Notes: generated by a model from the sequence alone, not told the origin. Shown: positions 26,481 through 35,579, numbered from the stretch's first letter. The stretch: DNA of 39,452 nt from Deltaproteobacteria bacterium (GCA_027067775.1 JAMOVK010000072.1:1-39452), one strand, 5' to 3'. Translations and numbers: made by a program.

Positions 26481-26520
26481 CACCTTACCCCTTTCCCCCA
26501 CTTTTTACCACTTCTTACCA
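26481..26520 (-). promoter_or_regulatory. MraZ operator: four 10-bp direct repeats
   Basis: Read on the minus strand, four tandem 10-mers follow: TGGTAAGAAG, TGGTAAAAAG, TGGGGGAAAG, GGGTAAGGTG. The GG core recurs every 10 bases, like the TGGGN-N5 repeats bound by E. coli MraZ. They begin at the last base of the -10 box and end one base before the mraZ ATG, so they cover the transcription start and the ribosome-binding region (AAGGTG). Bound MraZ could therefore block initiation. Identification is by pattern and position. Confidence 0.8.
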
Positions 26521-26549
26521 CTATATTGGGATACCATTAATTCTGTCAA
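26520..26549 (-). promoter_or_regulatory. Predicted promoter of the dcw (mraZ) operon
   Basis: A perfect -35 TTGACA (complement 26544-26549) and a near-perfect -10 TATAGT (complement 26520-26525) are separated by 18 bases. The predicted leader is only about 30 bases and consists almost entirely of the MraZ repeats. No second strong promoter was noticed inside the 15.6-kb cluster. Confidence 0.75.
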
Positions 26550-26721
26550 GTCACAATCTGCAGATTTCATTAACAAAATGGGCGAAAAGATTGTTGAAAA
26601 CTTCCTATTTATTTGGAATTTGGAACAATTTTATCTATTTTGTAATTTCGCATATGGCGCTTTGGGATGTCTACGTATATGCTTAAAGATCTAGGGAGCA
26701 GAGAAAAGGAGACGAACATTC

Positions 26722-27747
26722 ATGATAGTTACCGGATGCGGAGCATTAAACCTGGATATCATCTATGAAATTGACAACCTTGAAAGGATCAGACAGGCTG
26801 GATTTCCACTGGAACCTGGCAGGGAATGCACCCTGTCGCACCAAAGGGCCCAGGAACTCTTGGAACTTCTTGAGAAAACTGCAACGCTTATGGGTAAAAG
26901 CGGTGGAGGATCTGCTGCCAACACCCTATGCGCCCTTGCAAAAATGGGCCACAGATCCTACTTCATAGGCACGGTAGGAGATGATCCTGAAGGTGATTTT
27001 CTACTTGACTCTATGAAAGATGTGGACTGCTCCCTTGTCAGCCAGTGCGGCAGGAGTAGCATCTGCATCATTGTTATAGACGGACTCAGCAATGACAGGG
27101 CCATGGCAGTGGTGCCGGGCACACTGAAAATAGACTTTGACAATCCCAAGATGGAAACGGTTTTAAAAAATACCCGCCTTTTTCACATGAGTTCACTAGT
27201 CCAGCAAGAAGGACCGTCTCTTCAGGGCAGAGTCCTTGAGCTTTGCACCAAAGGCTGCCTAGTCACCTTTGACCCAGGCGAGATCTATGCCCAAAAGGGC
27301 TTTGAGGCCATTAAGGGCCTGCTGGCTCAAACTGCACTGCTTTTTGCCTCTGACGTGGAGTTTCAAACAATTTTCCAAGGCAAATCCATTATGGAAGTAT
27401 TAACGAAAAAATTTTTTGGAAAACGCATCCACCCAAAACACCTCATTTCTTATAAATTTTTCAAAGACATGCCCCCGCCTGTTATTGCAAAAAAGGCAGG
27501 TGCAGAAGGAGCCCTCTTGGCGTCAACAAATCTGATATTCAAGTGTCCGGCCCAAAAGGTGGAAAAAATAGTAGACAACACAGGAGCAGGAGACGCCTTT
27601 AACGCGGGACTGATAGATGCCATATTCAAAAACAAAGATCCCAAGACAGCCCTTGAGGAAGCGGTTTCAACTGCAGCATTCTCTTTGATGTTCACAGGAC
27701 GTCAGTGGATAGATCACCTGGACGGTTTTGCTATTTTGCCTCCCTAA
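26722..27747 (+). CDS. PfkB/ribokinase-family kinase, adenosine kinase-like
   Basis: This 341-residue cytoplasmic kinase of the PfkB family has both family signatures: GKSGGGSAANTLCALAKMG (about 57-75) and DNTGAGDAFNAGLIDAIF near the C-terminus, whose Asp is the catalytic base. The form GGSAANT and the long N-terminal helix are closer to the adenosine-kinase/nucleoside subgroup than to ribokinase, but the substrate cannot be set from sequence. GGAG precedes the ATG. It is transcribed divergently from mraZ and its end overlaps wtpC by 17 bases tail to tail. Confidence 0.85.
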   Translation: MIVTGCGALNLDIIYEIDNLERIRQAGFPLEPGRECTLSHQRAQELLELLEKTATLMGKSGGGSAANTLCALAKMGHRSYFIGTVGDDPEGDFLLDSMKDVDCSLVSQCGRSSICIIVIDGLSNDRAMAVVPGTLKIDFDNPKMETVLKNTRLFHMSSLVQQEGPSLQGRVLELCTKGCLVTFDPGEIYAQKGFEAIKGLLAQTALLFASDVEFQTIFQGKSIMEVLTKKFFGKRIHPKHLISYKFFKDMPPPVIAKKAGAEGALLASTNLIFKCPAQKVEKIVDNTGAGDAFNAGLIDAIFKNKDPKTALEEAVSTAAFSLMFTGRQWIDHLDGFAILPP

Positions 27748-28801
27748 AGGTACTAACATCGGCCTTGTTAAAGGCAAAACCTACCTTTTTCCCCACATGA
27801 AGCCCCATTTTACGGACATAAATCTCTGGCCAAACCGCCCTAAAGATGGTTTCGTCCTTTTGAATCTTAAGATGCACAGAAAAGTTGCAATACGACATCT
27901 CTAACACTTTACCCCAAAACATGTTTTCCAAACCGGTCCTTATATCGGGCATGTCCAACACGGGAACTATCTTTTCCGGTCTTATGACAATGTGATCAAA
28001 GTCAGGGACTAGACATGCATCGGCTATCCGAACCGATGTTGAACCTATATACGCCAGTCCGTTTTCAAAACGCACCTTGAAAACATTTTTTGCACCCACA
28101 AAACGGGCCACAAAAGTGGATGCAGGCCTGTTGAATATCTCATCTATTTGGGCCTGTTGCACCACTTGTCCCTGATGAATCACTGCCCCTTTCTGCGCAA
28201 GATACATAACCTCTTCAAAGTCATGAGACACCATAACAAAGGTGATGCCAAGCTCACTGTGAAGCTGACGCAACAGCCTTCTTATATCTCCCTGAAAAAG
28301 GGGATCAAGCCCAGAAATGGGCTCATCCAATAAAACCACATCAGGATCAAGCACGAGCACCCGGGCAAGCGCAACCCTCTGTCGCTCTCCACCACTAATT
28401 CTTGCAGGATAACGATGCAATATGTGACCGAGGTCAAACCTTTTAACAAAAAATTGAAATCTCTTTTGTGCATTGGCTCCATTCCCCTTGCAATACCTAA
28501 GCCCATAGGAGATGTTTTGCTCAACAGTCATATGGGGAAAGAGGGCTACATCCTGGTAAAGTATACCAATATTACGTCTATTAGGAGGCAGATGAGTAAT
28601 TTCCTTGCCATTTCGCCAAATAGAACCTTCAAAATCAAGCATGTTCGAAGGCAAAAGCCCTGTTATGGCCTCTACAAGGAGAGATTTACCAGAGCCTGTA
28701 GGCCCCATTATTGCAAAAAATTCTCCCTTGGCTATTTCCAGGTTTACATCCCTGAGGACAAAGCCAGGAACTTCTACGGTAAGACCTTCTATCTTCAGCA
28801 T
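27731..28801 (-). CDS. wtpC: Tungstate/molybdate ABC transporter ATP-binding protein (WtpC/ModC type)
   Basis: This 356-residue ABC ATPase has Walker A GPTGSGKS (33-40), the Q-loop YQDVALFPHMTVEQN, signature ISGGERQRVALARVL, Walker B VVLLDEP and the switch His in MVSHDFEEVM. The C-terminal ~120 residues form a TOBE-like oxyanion-binding region. It starts directly after the permease stop (TAG-ATG) and is the third gene of an order wtpA-wtpB-wtpC. The substrate call comes mainly from the neighbouring binding protein. Its 3' end overlaps the pfkB-family gene on the other strand. Confidence 0.87.
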   Translation of the reverse strand: MLKIEGLTVEVPGFVLRDVNLEIAKGEFFAIMGPTGSGKSLLVEAITGLLPSNMLDFEGSIWRNGKEITHLPPNRRNIGILYQDVALFPHMTVEQNISYGLRYCKGNGANAQKRFQFFVKRFDLGHILHRYPARISGGERQRVALARVLVLDPDVVLLDEPISGLDPLFQGDIRRLLRQLHSELGITFVMVSHDFEEVMYLAQKGAVIHQGQVVQQAQIDEIFNRPASTFVARFVGAKNVFKVRFENGLAYIGSTSVRIADACLVPDFDHIVIRPEKIVPVLDMPDIRTGLENMFWGKVLEMSYCNFSVHLKIQKDETIFRAVWPEIYVRKMGLHVGKKVGFAFNKADVSTFREAK

Positions 28802-29593
28802 CTACCACTGCCTTACAGGTCTGGATAGAAATCTCATGGCAACAAACAGAATCACTGAAATGACTATCAACCATACAGCCACTGGCTGGGAATATTTCAG
28901 GCCATAGGCAGTAAAACGTTCATAGATCAAAACCGGCGCTAGCATGGGATGATAGGCCACTACAATGACTGCACCAAACTCGCTTATAGCCCTTGCCGTA
29001 CACATTACCATGCCAAGGACGATCCCACGCCAAGACAAGGGCAGAGTCACCCTGAAAAAAGTACTCAACGAACCAGCACCAAGGCCCATGGACACATGTT
29101 CCAGCCGTTCTGGAACCGATTCAAAGGCCGCCTTAGCAGTATTTAGAAAAAAGGGTAAGCCCACAAAGGTAAGAACAGCCACTATTCCTGCATATGTTCC
29201 CATTACCTGTATGCCCATCCACTCCAATATCCTTCCGAAAACAGTGTCTCTTGTGGCAAGTCCAAGGATGGCAATCCCGATAACAGGATGCGGGATCATG
29301 ATGGGGAGATCTATAAGCCCCTCCACAAGCTTTTTGCCAGGAAAATCGCGTCTAGATAAAAGATAGGCCAAAGGAGTACCAAAAACCAGCGAAACCAGCG
29401 CAGCACCGAGTGCTGTTAACAAGCTTCTGAGTAGGGCTGCCTGTACATCGGCTTCCCTAATGGCATGAACCAGATCTTCAAAGGTGGGGGCGGTTACAAG
29501 CCTGCCAAGCGGGAAAAATATGAGAAAAAGCACTGGCAAGGATAGGCCTAGAAGCCCTGCAAAGAAAAGGGTGTTGCTACCTCTTCTGGCCAT
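28802..29593 (-). CDS. wtpB: Tungstate/molybdate ABC transporter permease (WtpB/ModB type)
   Basis: This inner-membrane permease has about six hydrophobic segments, beginning LFFAGLLGLSLPVLFLIFFPLG. The cytoplasmic loop that docks on the ATPase is visible around EHVSMGLGAGSLSTFFRVTLPLSWRGIVLG, with the usual GA-x-x-x-F spacing. The segment RAISEFGAVIVVAYHP is typical of molybdate/tungstate permeases. The ATG at 29593 gives 263 residues; a TTG at 29611 would add six, and neither has a strong ribosome-binding site. It lies between wtpA and wtpC. Confidence 0.88.
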   Translation of the reverse strand: MARRGSNTLFFAGLLGLSLPVLFLIFFPLGRLVTAPTFEDLVHAIREADVQAALLRSLLTALGAALVSLVFGTPLAYLLSRRDFPGKKLVEGLIDLPIMIPHPVIGIAILGLATRDTVFGRILEWMGIQVMGTYAGIVAVLTFVGLPFFLNTAKAAFESVPERLEHVSMGLGAGSLSTFFRVTLPLSWRGIVLGMVMCTARAISEFGAVIVVAYHPMLAPVLIYERFTAYGLKYSQPVAVWLIVISVILFVAMRFLSRPVRQW

Positions 29594-29640
29594 GCGTGTG
29601 CCCACTTTCAATTCTAAAATACCTGCTACCGACTGCTAGG

Positions 29641-30618
29641 TTACTGGGGCCTTACCAACTTCCTAAGAACATCAGGCAGTGCCTGATACATCTGCACCGA
29701 ACCTGTAAGACATGGAATAATAGGAGCCTGGCCACTTTCTTGCAATATCCTTAGCCCTCCTTCCGGATTGATCAAATACTCCACAAAGGCCACTGCTGCC
29801 TCTTTGTTTGCTGAATCTTTCAAAATAGTAACTCCGTATGTGCACGATTTTCCTGTCTTAACTGTCCATGTTCCAGGCTTCCTTCCTGTCACTTTCACCT
29901 TGGCCAATCTATAAAAACTATCAAACTCGCTGTTTCCCAAATTTATTTCATCAGGTAGTCTTACATACTTAAGTCCATGCTGAAGCGCTACCGACAGATA
30001 CTCCCAGGCATAATCTATGTTTCCTGTCTTAAGAAGTGATATCAGTTCCACAGACTTTGGCCTTATGGCTGCCTCTGATCTTGAGGCCAAGAGTCTGCCA
30101 TAAAGACCAGGAGATCTGTAAAATCTTTCTGCCAGCTGCATCACCATAAGGGCTCTATACCCGCATGGATCAAGATTTGGATCTGCCTGCCCCCAGATCA
30201 CTCCCTTTTCCTGCAAGATTTTATACCAGTTCCTGCCGTTAACCTTATCTGCGTACCGGCTTTTGGATGTATAACAAAGGACCAGTTGGTTTGAGGCAAA
30301 GCGCACTTGCCAGTCTGTAAATCTGGGAATAAGCAGATCGTCTATTACCGTATAATCGGCCGCTGCCATTACGTCTGCAGGTTTTCCAACTTCACTGATA
30401 AGACGGGCCATCTTAGTGCTGCCACCTGCCTCGCGCAGGACATCCACATCCGGATATTTTTCTTCAAACGCCTTTTCAATCATGGCAAAAGGCACGCTAA
30501 GACTTCCGGCATGGAAGACAACCAGCTTTCCTTCGGGTCTTTTCTGGGCATAGGAAGTGACAAAATGAATGAATAGGAAAAAAATTGACACAGACAGGAT
30601 AAATCCAATTTTTTTCAT
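29641..30618 (-). CDS. wtpA: Tungstate/molybdate-binding periplasmic protein WtpA
   Basis: This 325-residue solute-binding protein has an N-terminal signal peptide (KKIGFILSVSIFFLFIHFVTSYA) and WtpA-specific blocks: VVFHAGSLSVPF, the REAGGSTKMARLISEVGKPADVMAAADYTVID segment and WGQADPNLDPCGYRALMVMQLAERFY. WtpA proteins bind tungstate and molybdate with high affinity. A good AGGAGA ribosome-binding site precedes the ATG. It is the first gene of wtpABC and lies 86 bases after the ubiD-family gene on the same strand. Import of W/Mo matches the presence of mogA in the window. Confidence 0.92.
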   Translation of the reverse strand: MKKIGFILSVSIFFLFIHFVTSYAQKRPEGKLVVFHAGSLSVPFAMIEKAFEEKYPDVDVLREAGGSTKMARLISEVGKPADVMAAADYTVIDDLLIPRFTDWQVRFASNQLVLCYTSKSRYADKVNGRNWYKILQEKGVIWGQADPNLDPCGYRALMVMQLAERFYRSPGLYGRLLASRSEAAIRPKSVELISLLKTGNIDYAWEYLSVALQHGLKYVRLPDEINLGNSEFDSFYRLAKVKVTGRKPGTWTVKTGKSCTYGVTILKDSANKEAAVAFVEYLINPEGGLRILQESGQAPIIPCLTGSVQMYQALPDVLRKLVRPQ

Positions 30619-30686
30619 GTGTTTCTCCTAACAGGCAACTCAACAAAAAGATTAAAACGGACCTATTAATCAAAACCATCTTCACA

Positions 30687-30704
30687 AGCCAGGGCCTGCT
30701 GGCT
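30687..30704 (-). terminator. Weak hairpin just after the UbiD-family gene
   Basis: Two 6-base arms, AGCCAG and CTGGCT, pair at 30687-30692 and 30699-30704, directly after the stop of the decarboxylase. The T-rich stretch that follows on the minus strand is interrupted. It may attenuate read-through into wtpABC, but the support is limited. Confidence 0.3.
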
Positions 30705-32545
30705 CAGATTATTCCATGCAGTGGCCCTCCCCTGGCGGCAAGCCTGTCTACACGTCTTGTCACCCTGGGGTCTTCCTCTAGAGGCGGTGCATGATGGGGC
30801 TTGAGTCTTGCGTCTATTATGATACTTCCAGTACAGCCCCAATGCTTGTGCTCAATAAAACTACCCACTCCATAAATATCATGAGAAGGATTAGATCTGG
30901 TAAAGGTGACCCAGAGAAAATTGGCAAGGGTTTGACAGACAAACCGTGCATCGTCCACCAGTACCACCAGAGGAAATTCATGGCATTGGAATCCATTTTC
31001 CAGAGTCCTTTCCAGTTTTCCTAACAACTTGGTTTCTTGATCATACGTTGAAAACCTGGGAGCTGAAACCACCAAGATTCCTGGCATTGCAACATATGCC
31101 TCTTTGTAGCCCTGAGGGAGGATTAGCCCTTTTGGAATAGAGCCACCAAGATTTCGCCTTTTCTCTCCGGCTGCCGCAACCACAAGCTTTGACCCCCTGT
31201 TTAGGCCACAGCCGCTATAATCCAAGGTATCAATAGTGGTTTTAGTGTAAAAGTGGAGATCCCTGGTCCAGTCAACCCTTTCCAGAATGTGCATGAAAAA
31301 ACCCTCAATGTCATTGACATCAAGATCTGGATTATCCTCCCAGGCCGCAATGAACAGATATTTTGCCAAGGAGCACTGGCCAAAACCAAGAAGGGCATTC
31401 GCAATGGTCAGAAGCTCCATGGGCTCCCGTTCCCTGTAAGGCACATACCTTTCACTACCAATGGCCAGGAGCAACGGATGGACACCAGCCTCATCCACTG
31501 CATGAATGGCCTTGAGGCCTGGAATCTCTACTGGTACCACAGGGGCTGTGATGTCATGTATAAGTTTCCCAAATGTGGTATCCTCCTGTGGAGGTCTTCC
31601 AACCACGGTAAATGGCCATATTGCATCTTTTCTGCACCATATTTTTTCGATTTTTAAATAGGGAAAGGGATGAACAAGGCTATAGTAGCCTAGATGATCA
31701 CCAAAAGGGCCTTCTGGCTTGGTCTTTGAGTTGTCTACAGTACCTGTAATACAAAAATCAGCATCGGCAGAGATGACGTGCCCGCCATGCCTGATGTAGC
31801 GAAAGCGCCTCGCACCAAGCATGCCAGCGAACATGAGTTCTGAAAGCCCCTCTGGAAGAGGCATTACTGCAGCGACTGTATGGGCAGGAGGCCCACCAAC
31901 GAATATGCTGACTTTAAGGGGCTCTCCCTTTTCAATGGCCCTGGCATGATGAACGCCTATTCCTCGGTGTATCTGGTAATGCAGACCGGCCTCTCTGTCC
32001 TTTTCATAAAGGTTGCCTGATATCTGTACCCTGTACATACCAAGATTCGAATGCACAACATCAGGGCTGTAGGGATCCTCAGAATAGACCTGGGGAAGGG
32101 TTATGAAAGCACCTCCATCTTCTGGCCAGCTCTTGATCTGGGGCAGCATGGAGAGCCTGGTTTGATTCTGAAGGATAGGCCCGCCTTTCACCTGCTTCGG
32201 GATCGAGTAAAAGCCCAACCTGGCAACACCTGGAAGCCTGGCCATTTTTTTGAAATCTTTTAGGTTTCCAACAAGGTCGGCCTTCAATTTCATGAGAAAC
32301 TGTACGCTCTCGATGGTATCTCGAAAGATGAAACGGCACCTTTCCATGGTACCAAAGAGATTACACACGGCACGAAAGGGGCTTCCCTTCACTCTTTCAA
32401 AAAGAATGGCCGGAGCCTTGGCAGCGTATGCTCGCCTTTGTATTTCAGCCATTTCAAGATCTGGGGACACCTCATCAGACACACGCACCAGCTGGCCATG
32501 CCTTTCAAGATCCTTCAGACACTCGGTCAGGCTTTTATAGCCCAT
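30704..32545 (-). CDS. UbiD-family decarboxylase, long form (possible menaquinone futalosine-route enzyme)
   Basis: This 613-residue protein belongs to the UbiD family, prenylated-FMN decarboxylases of aromatic and unsaturated acids. Family blocks include YRVQISG, the metal/prFMN region HRGIGVHHARA, ITGTVDNSKTKPEGPFGDHLGYYS (the catalytic Arg-Glu-Glu network lies in these parts) and the C-terminal KLVVAAAGEKRR. It is about 110-130 residues longer than E. coli UbiD and similar in size to the Helicobacter homologue linked to menaquinone synthesis by the futalosine pathway, which makes an MqnL-like role plausible; this is inference. No ubiX partner is seen nearby. AGGAGA precedes the ATG. It may be cotranscribed with wtpABC. 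Confidence 0.85.
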   Translation of the reverse strand: MGYKSLTECLKDLERHGQLVRVSDEVSPDLEMAEIQRRAYAAKAPAILFERVKGSPFRAVCNLFGTMERCRFIFRDTIESVQFLMKLKADLVGNLKDFKKMARLPGVARLGFYSIPKQVKGGPILQNQTRLSMLPQIKSWPEDGGAFITLPQVYSEDPYSPDVVHSNLGMYRVQISGNLYEKDREAGLHYQIHRGIGVHHARAIEKGEPLKVSIFVGGPPAHTVAAVMPLPEGLSELMFAGMLGARRFRYIRHGGHVISADADFCITGTVDNSKTKPEGPFGDHLGYYSLVHPFPYLKIEKIWCRKDAIWPFTVVGRPPQEDTTFGKLIHDITAPVVPVEIPGLKAIHAVDEAGVHPLLLAIGSERYVPYREREPMELLTIANALLGFGQCSLAKYLFIAAWEDNPDLDVNDIEGFFMHILERVDWTRDLHFYTKTTIDTLDYSGCGLNRGSKLVVAAAGEKRRNLGGSIPKGLILPQGYKEAYVAMPGILVVSAPRFSTYDQETKLLGKLERTLENGFQCHEFPLVVLVDDARFVCQTLANFLWVTFTRSNPSHDIYGVGSFIEHKHWGCTGSIIIDARLKPHHAPPLEEDPRVTRRVDRLAARGGPLHGII

Positions 32546-32874
32546 TTGTTATTTCTCCTGATAAAAATTGATTATTATAAACAGGGTCTAGTCTAAAGCA
32601 ATGGCTGGAATTCGAGAAGCCTTTTGGCAAATGGAAAACATTGATAGTTGGCCTGATATTATGCCTCTGGCTGCAATGTAGTTGAACTGTTTCAAAAGAC
32701 AATCTTTATCTTTCTGCATGACATGATTTAAGATAGGAAGTGCGGGGCTCCATTCTGTCCATTTGGATCGGATCCTTTGCGTCTGTTCGGGCTAAACGGA
32801 CGGACAAGGACAGACCTTTGCGGAAATGAATCTTGTTTATTATCGAGGGCGATATCAAAAGAAAGTTTCGGATT

Positions 32875-33597
32875 ATGCCTGAAAAGAAACGCAACACTTT
32901 TTGCATCAGGGGTGTCAAAGTCCATGTTGAGTGGAAACCTATCAAGAATCTCTATATAAAGGTGCTTCCTCCCGATGGTGCAGTGAGGGTCTCGGCCCCT
33001 GTAAATGCAGGGTCTTGTCTTGTAAAAGAGTTTGTTCTCAAACGGCTCGACTGGATCAGACAGTGTCAGGAGGATATCAACTCAAAGATTGGTCCTGTCA
33101 ATGACTTTCTTTCCACAGGCCAGACACAGTCCTTTCTCGGCAGAGAGTACAGATTGCTCAAAAAGGAAAGCACAGGTTCCTACTGTGAAATTGTTGGAAA
33201 TGACCTGGTCATACATACCCCTGTGCTTAATCGGCATGAGGTGGTTTTCCCTATACTGGTACGTTGGTATTCGGAACAGCTTGAAAAAATCCTTAATGAC
33301 CTCCTCCCCGTTTGGGAAAAGAAAATGGGGTGCAAAGTGACAAGGATAAATATAAAAATGATGAAGACAAAGTGGGGAAGCTGTAACTCCAGAACTAAAA
33401 GAATAAGCATGAATCTGGACCTAATAAGGCTAAGGCCCGAGGTTATCGAGTATGTGCTCGTCCATGAGATGGCACATATTTTTGAGCCCAATCATGGAAA
33501 AGGTTTTAAATTGCTCATGGACAAAACCATGCCTGAGTGGCGCTGTCTTGACAGGGAGTTAAGCAACTGTTCCCCTTTGCTTTATTATCTGAAATAA
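32875..33597 (+). CDS. YgjP-like (DUF45) zinc metallopeptidase
   Basis: This is a WLM/SprT-type metal-dependent protease fold of the YgjP/DUF45 family. The family signature is clear: KTKWGSCNSRTKRISMNLDLIRLRPEVIEYVLVHEMAHIFEPNHGKGFKLLMDKTMPEW, in which the HEMAH residues and the third His (NHGKGF) form the zinc site. The N-terminal part (about 20-110) matches the beta-rich region that precedes the catalytic domain. Its cellular role is unknown. The ATG at 32875 gives 240 residues; a TTG at 32833 with GGAA upstream would add 14. It is transcribed divergently from the ubiD-family gene across a 329-base spacer in which no strong promoter was recognised. Confidence 0.88.
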   Translation: MPEKKRNTFCIRGVKVHVEWKPIKNLYIKVLPPDGAVRVSAPVNAGSCLVKEFVLKRLDWIRQCQEDINSKIGPVNDFLSTGQTQSFLGREYRLLKKESTGSYCEIVGNDLVIHTPVLNRHEVVFPILVRWYSEQLEKILNDLLPVWEKKMGCKVTRINIKMMKTKWGSCNSRTKRISMNLDLIRLRPEVIEYVLVHEMAHIFEPNHGKGFKLLMDKTMPEWRCLDRELSNCSPLLYYLK

Positions 33598-33671
33598 CAA
33601 GGCAAACCTTTGGATCAGTTAAACAACTGGAGACCTTTTGGTCCAAGTTTAAAGAATATCTGTGGAAATAA

Positions 33672-35444
33672 ATGAATAAAGTAGCCATGGGTCCAAACAG
33701 ACAGAGGGCCAGTAATGTATTCACCCAGATAGCCCTTCCAATCTTTACCTCGCTCTTTATAGGATTGGTAGCTGGCCTTGGTGGCGTCTTATTCCATTTT
33801 CTGCTCAAGTTTGGGGCCATGGTCCTTTGGACCACCCCTGAAGAACTTTCAACGCTCCCTGTTTATATGAGGCTTGCCATTCCTGCCATGGCAGGTCTTT
33901 TGGCCGGGATCATAATATGCAAGTGGGCCCCAGAACTTAAAGGGCCAGGAGTACCTCACGTTATGAAGGCCCTTGCTATTGGCGGAGGGCGTATAAGGCA
34001 CAGGGTAACCGTGTTAAAGGCTCTTGTTACCTCTCTTCTTATTTCGTCCGGGGCCTCGGTGGGCCGAGAAGGTCCGATAGTACAAATAGGTTCCTCCATA
34101 GGTTCTTCTATTTCCCAGTTTTTGGGATTGAATCTGGAAAAGAGACGCTTAGCCGTGGCATGTGGGGCAGCAGCAGGCATGGCTGCCACATTTCAGGCAC
34201 CTATAGCTGGGACCATGTTCGCTGTGGAGATACTCCTGTTTGACCTAGAGGTTTCCTCCATGAGCAACATAGTCATATCTGCAGTTACCGGCACTGTAGT
34301 TGCGAGACAGATTCTTGGTCCAAGAGCAACCATTCACCCAGCCCATTTTGCTCTGATAAGCCACTGGGAACTGCTAATTTATCTTGTCCTTGGCCTGTGT
34401 GCTGGCATAGCTAGCCTGATGCTCATTTGGAGCCTTTTTGGTCTTCCAAAGTTATGGCAAAGGGTTCCTGGCCCGGAATGGATACGGCCGGCCCTTGGCG
34501 GCCTGCTTGTAGGCGCCCTGGGCCTTTATTTTCCACAGGTTCTCGGAGTCGGTTACAATGAAATAATAAAGGCCCTAAATGGACAGGTCTTGATGAATGT
34601 TGCACTGGTATTATTTCTGGCAAAGATTGCGGCAACGAGCATCTGTATCAGTTCTGGAATGAGCGGAGGCATTTTTGCCCCCTCTCTTTTTATCGGTGCA
34701 ATGCTTGGAACCTTGGTTGGCAGCTTGGCCATGGAGTTCTTGCCAATCCACTCGATTAATCCAGCATACTACGCCCTGGTGGGAATGGGAGCAGTTGTCA
34801 GCGGTACCACCCTTGCACCCATGACTGCTGTACTTACAATTTTCGAGCTGACATACACCTATCAGGTGATACTTCCTTTGATGGTTGCCTGTATCCCAAG
34901 CCTTCTGATAGTTCGTCTGCTTCATGGATACTCTGTCTATGAGACAAAGCTGCTAACCGAGGGTGTTCACATTGTAAAAGGTCACGAAATCAACCGTTTG
35001 AGAGATATGACTGTTTCCGATTTTCTGACTCCTTTGGAGGAGTTTGTAACGGTAGACACACCCTTTTGCAAATTGGTGGACATGCTAGAGGCCAGTAGTT
35101 TTCCCCACTTTGTCGTTCTCGATGAAAAAGGCAGGCTTGCCGGAGTAGTCACTGTAAGGGATGTAAGGAGTTACCTTGTTCACAGGGACAGATGCCCAGC
35201 CAACTTGCTGACCAAGCACGTAATGACCGTCAATCCTGTGACCATACGAGACAATGATAGCCTTGAGACTGCCTTCAATCTCTTTGCTCAAAAGGGCTTC
35301 TCGTTTTTGCCAGTGGTTTCCCACAAAGACCCTCACACAGTAATTGGTATCTTAAAAGAGAGCGATTTTCTTAATGCCTATCACGAAAGGCTGGTAAAGG
35401 ATAGAAGTCTTTCTGGTTCCAGTTCCTTTTCGATCTGGAGATAA
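33672..35444 (+). CDS. ClC-family anion channel/transporter with C-terminal CBS pair
   Basis: This 590-residue protein has a ClC membrane domain (about 15-425, many hydrophobic segments) followed by two CBS domains (about 445-500 and 515-575), which typically bind adenine nucleotides. The selectivity loop at 91-95 is GPGVP rather than GSGIP; in plant CLCa a proline at this site favours nitrate. The gating glutamate is present (GREGP, Glu133). At the site of the proton-pathway glutamate of E. coli ClC the sequence reads FAVEIL, so that residue appears to be Ile187. It could be a channel or an atypical exchanger. It follows the metallopeptidase by 74 bases. Confidence 0.9.
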   Translation: MNKVAMGPNRQRASNVFTQIALPIFTSLFIGLVAGLGGVLFHFLLKFGAMVLWTTPEELSTLPVYMRLAIPAMAGLLAGIIICKWAPELKGPGVPHVMKALAIGGGRIRHRVTVLKALVTSLLISSGASVGREGPIVQIGSSIGSSISQFLGLNLEKRRLAVACGAAAGMAATFQAPIAGTMFAVEILLFDLEVSSMSNIVISAVTGTVVARQILGPRATIHPAHFALISHWELLIYLVLGLCAGIASLMLIWSLFGLPKLWQRVPGPEWIRPALGGLLVGALGLYFPQVLGVGYNEIIKALNGQVLMNVALVLFLAKIAATSICISSGMSGGIFAPSLFIGAMLGTLVGSLAMEFLPIHSINPAYYALVGMGAVVSGTTLAPMTAVLTIFELTYTYQVILPLMVACIPSLLIVRLLHGYSVYETKLLTEGVHIVKGHEINRLRDMTVSDFLTPLEEFVTVDTPFCKLVDMLEASSFPHFVVLDEKGRLAGVVTVRDVRSYLVHRDRCPANLLTKHVMTVNPVTIRDNDSLETAFNLFAQKGFSFLPVVSHKDPHTVIGILKESDFLNAYHERLVKDRSLSGSSSFSIWR

Positions 35445-35490
35445 ACTATATTTTCACACAAACTTTGGGATGTTTTTTTCAATAAGAGTA

Positions 35491-35521
35491 TTGACAAAAA
35501 TCGAATTTCTAGACTTATTAT
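35491..35521 (+). promoter_or_regulatory. Possible promoter for mscL
   Basis: TTGACA (35491-35496) and TATTAT (35516-35521) are separated by 19 bases, a little longer than optimal. They lie 58 bases before the GTG start of mscL, after the ClC gene stop. Confidence 0.4.
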
Positions 35522-35579
35522 TAGGTCGTTTTATATTACCTAATCCAATTTATATCTTAAAAAGAAGGAGGAGAAAATC

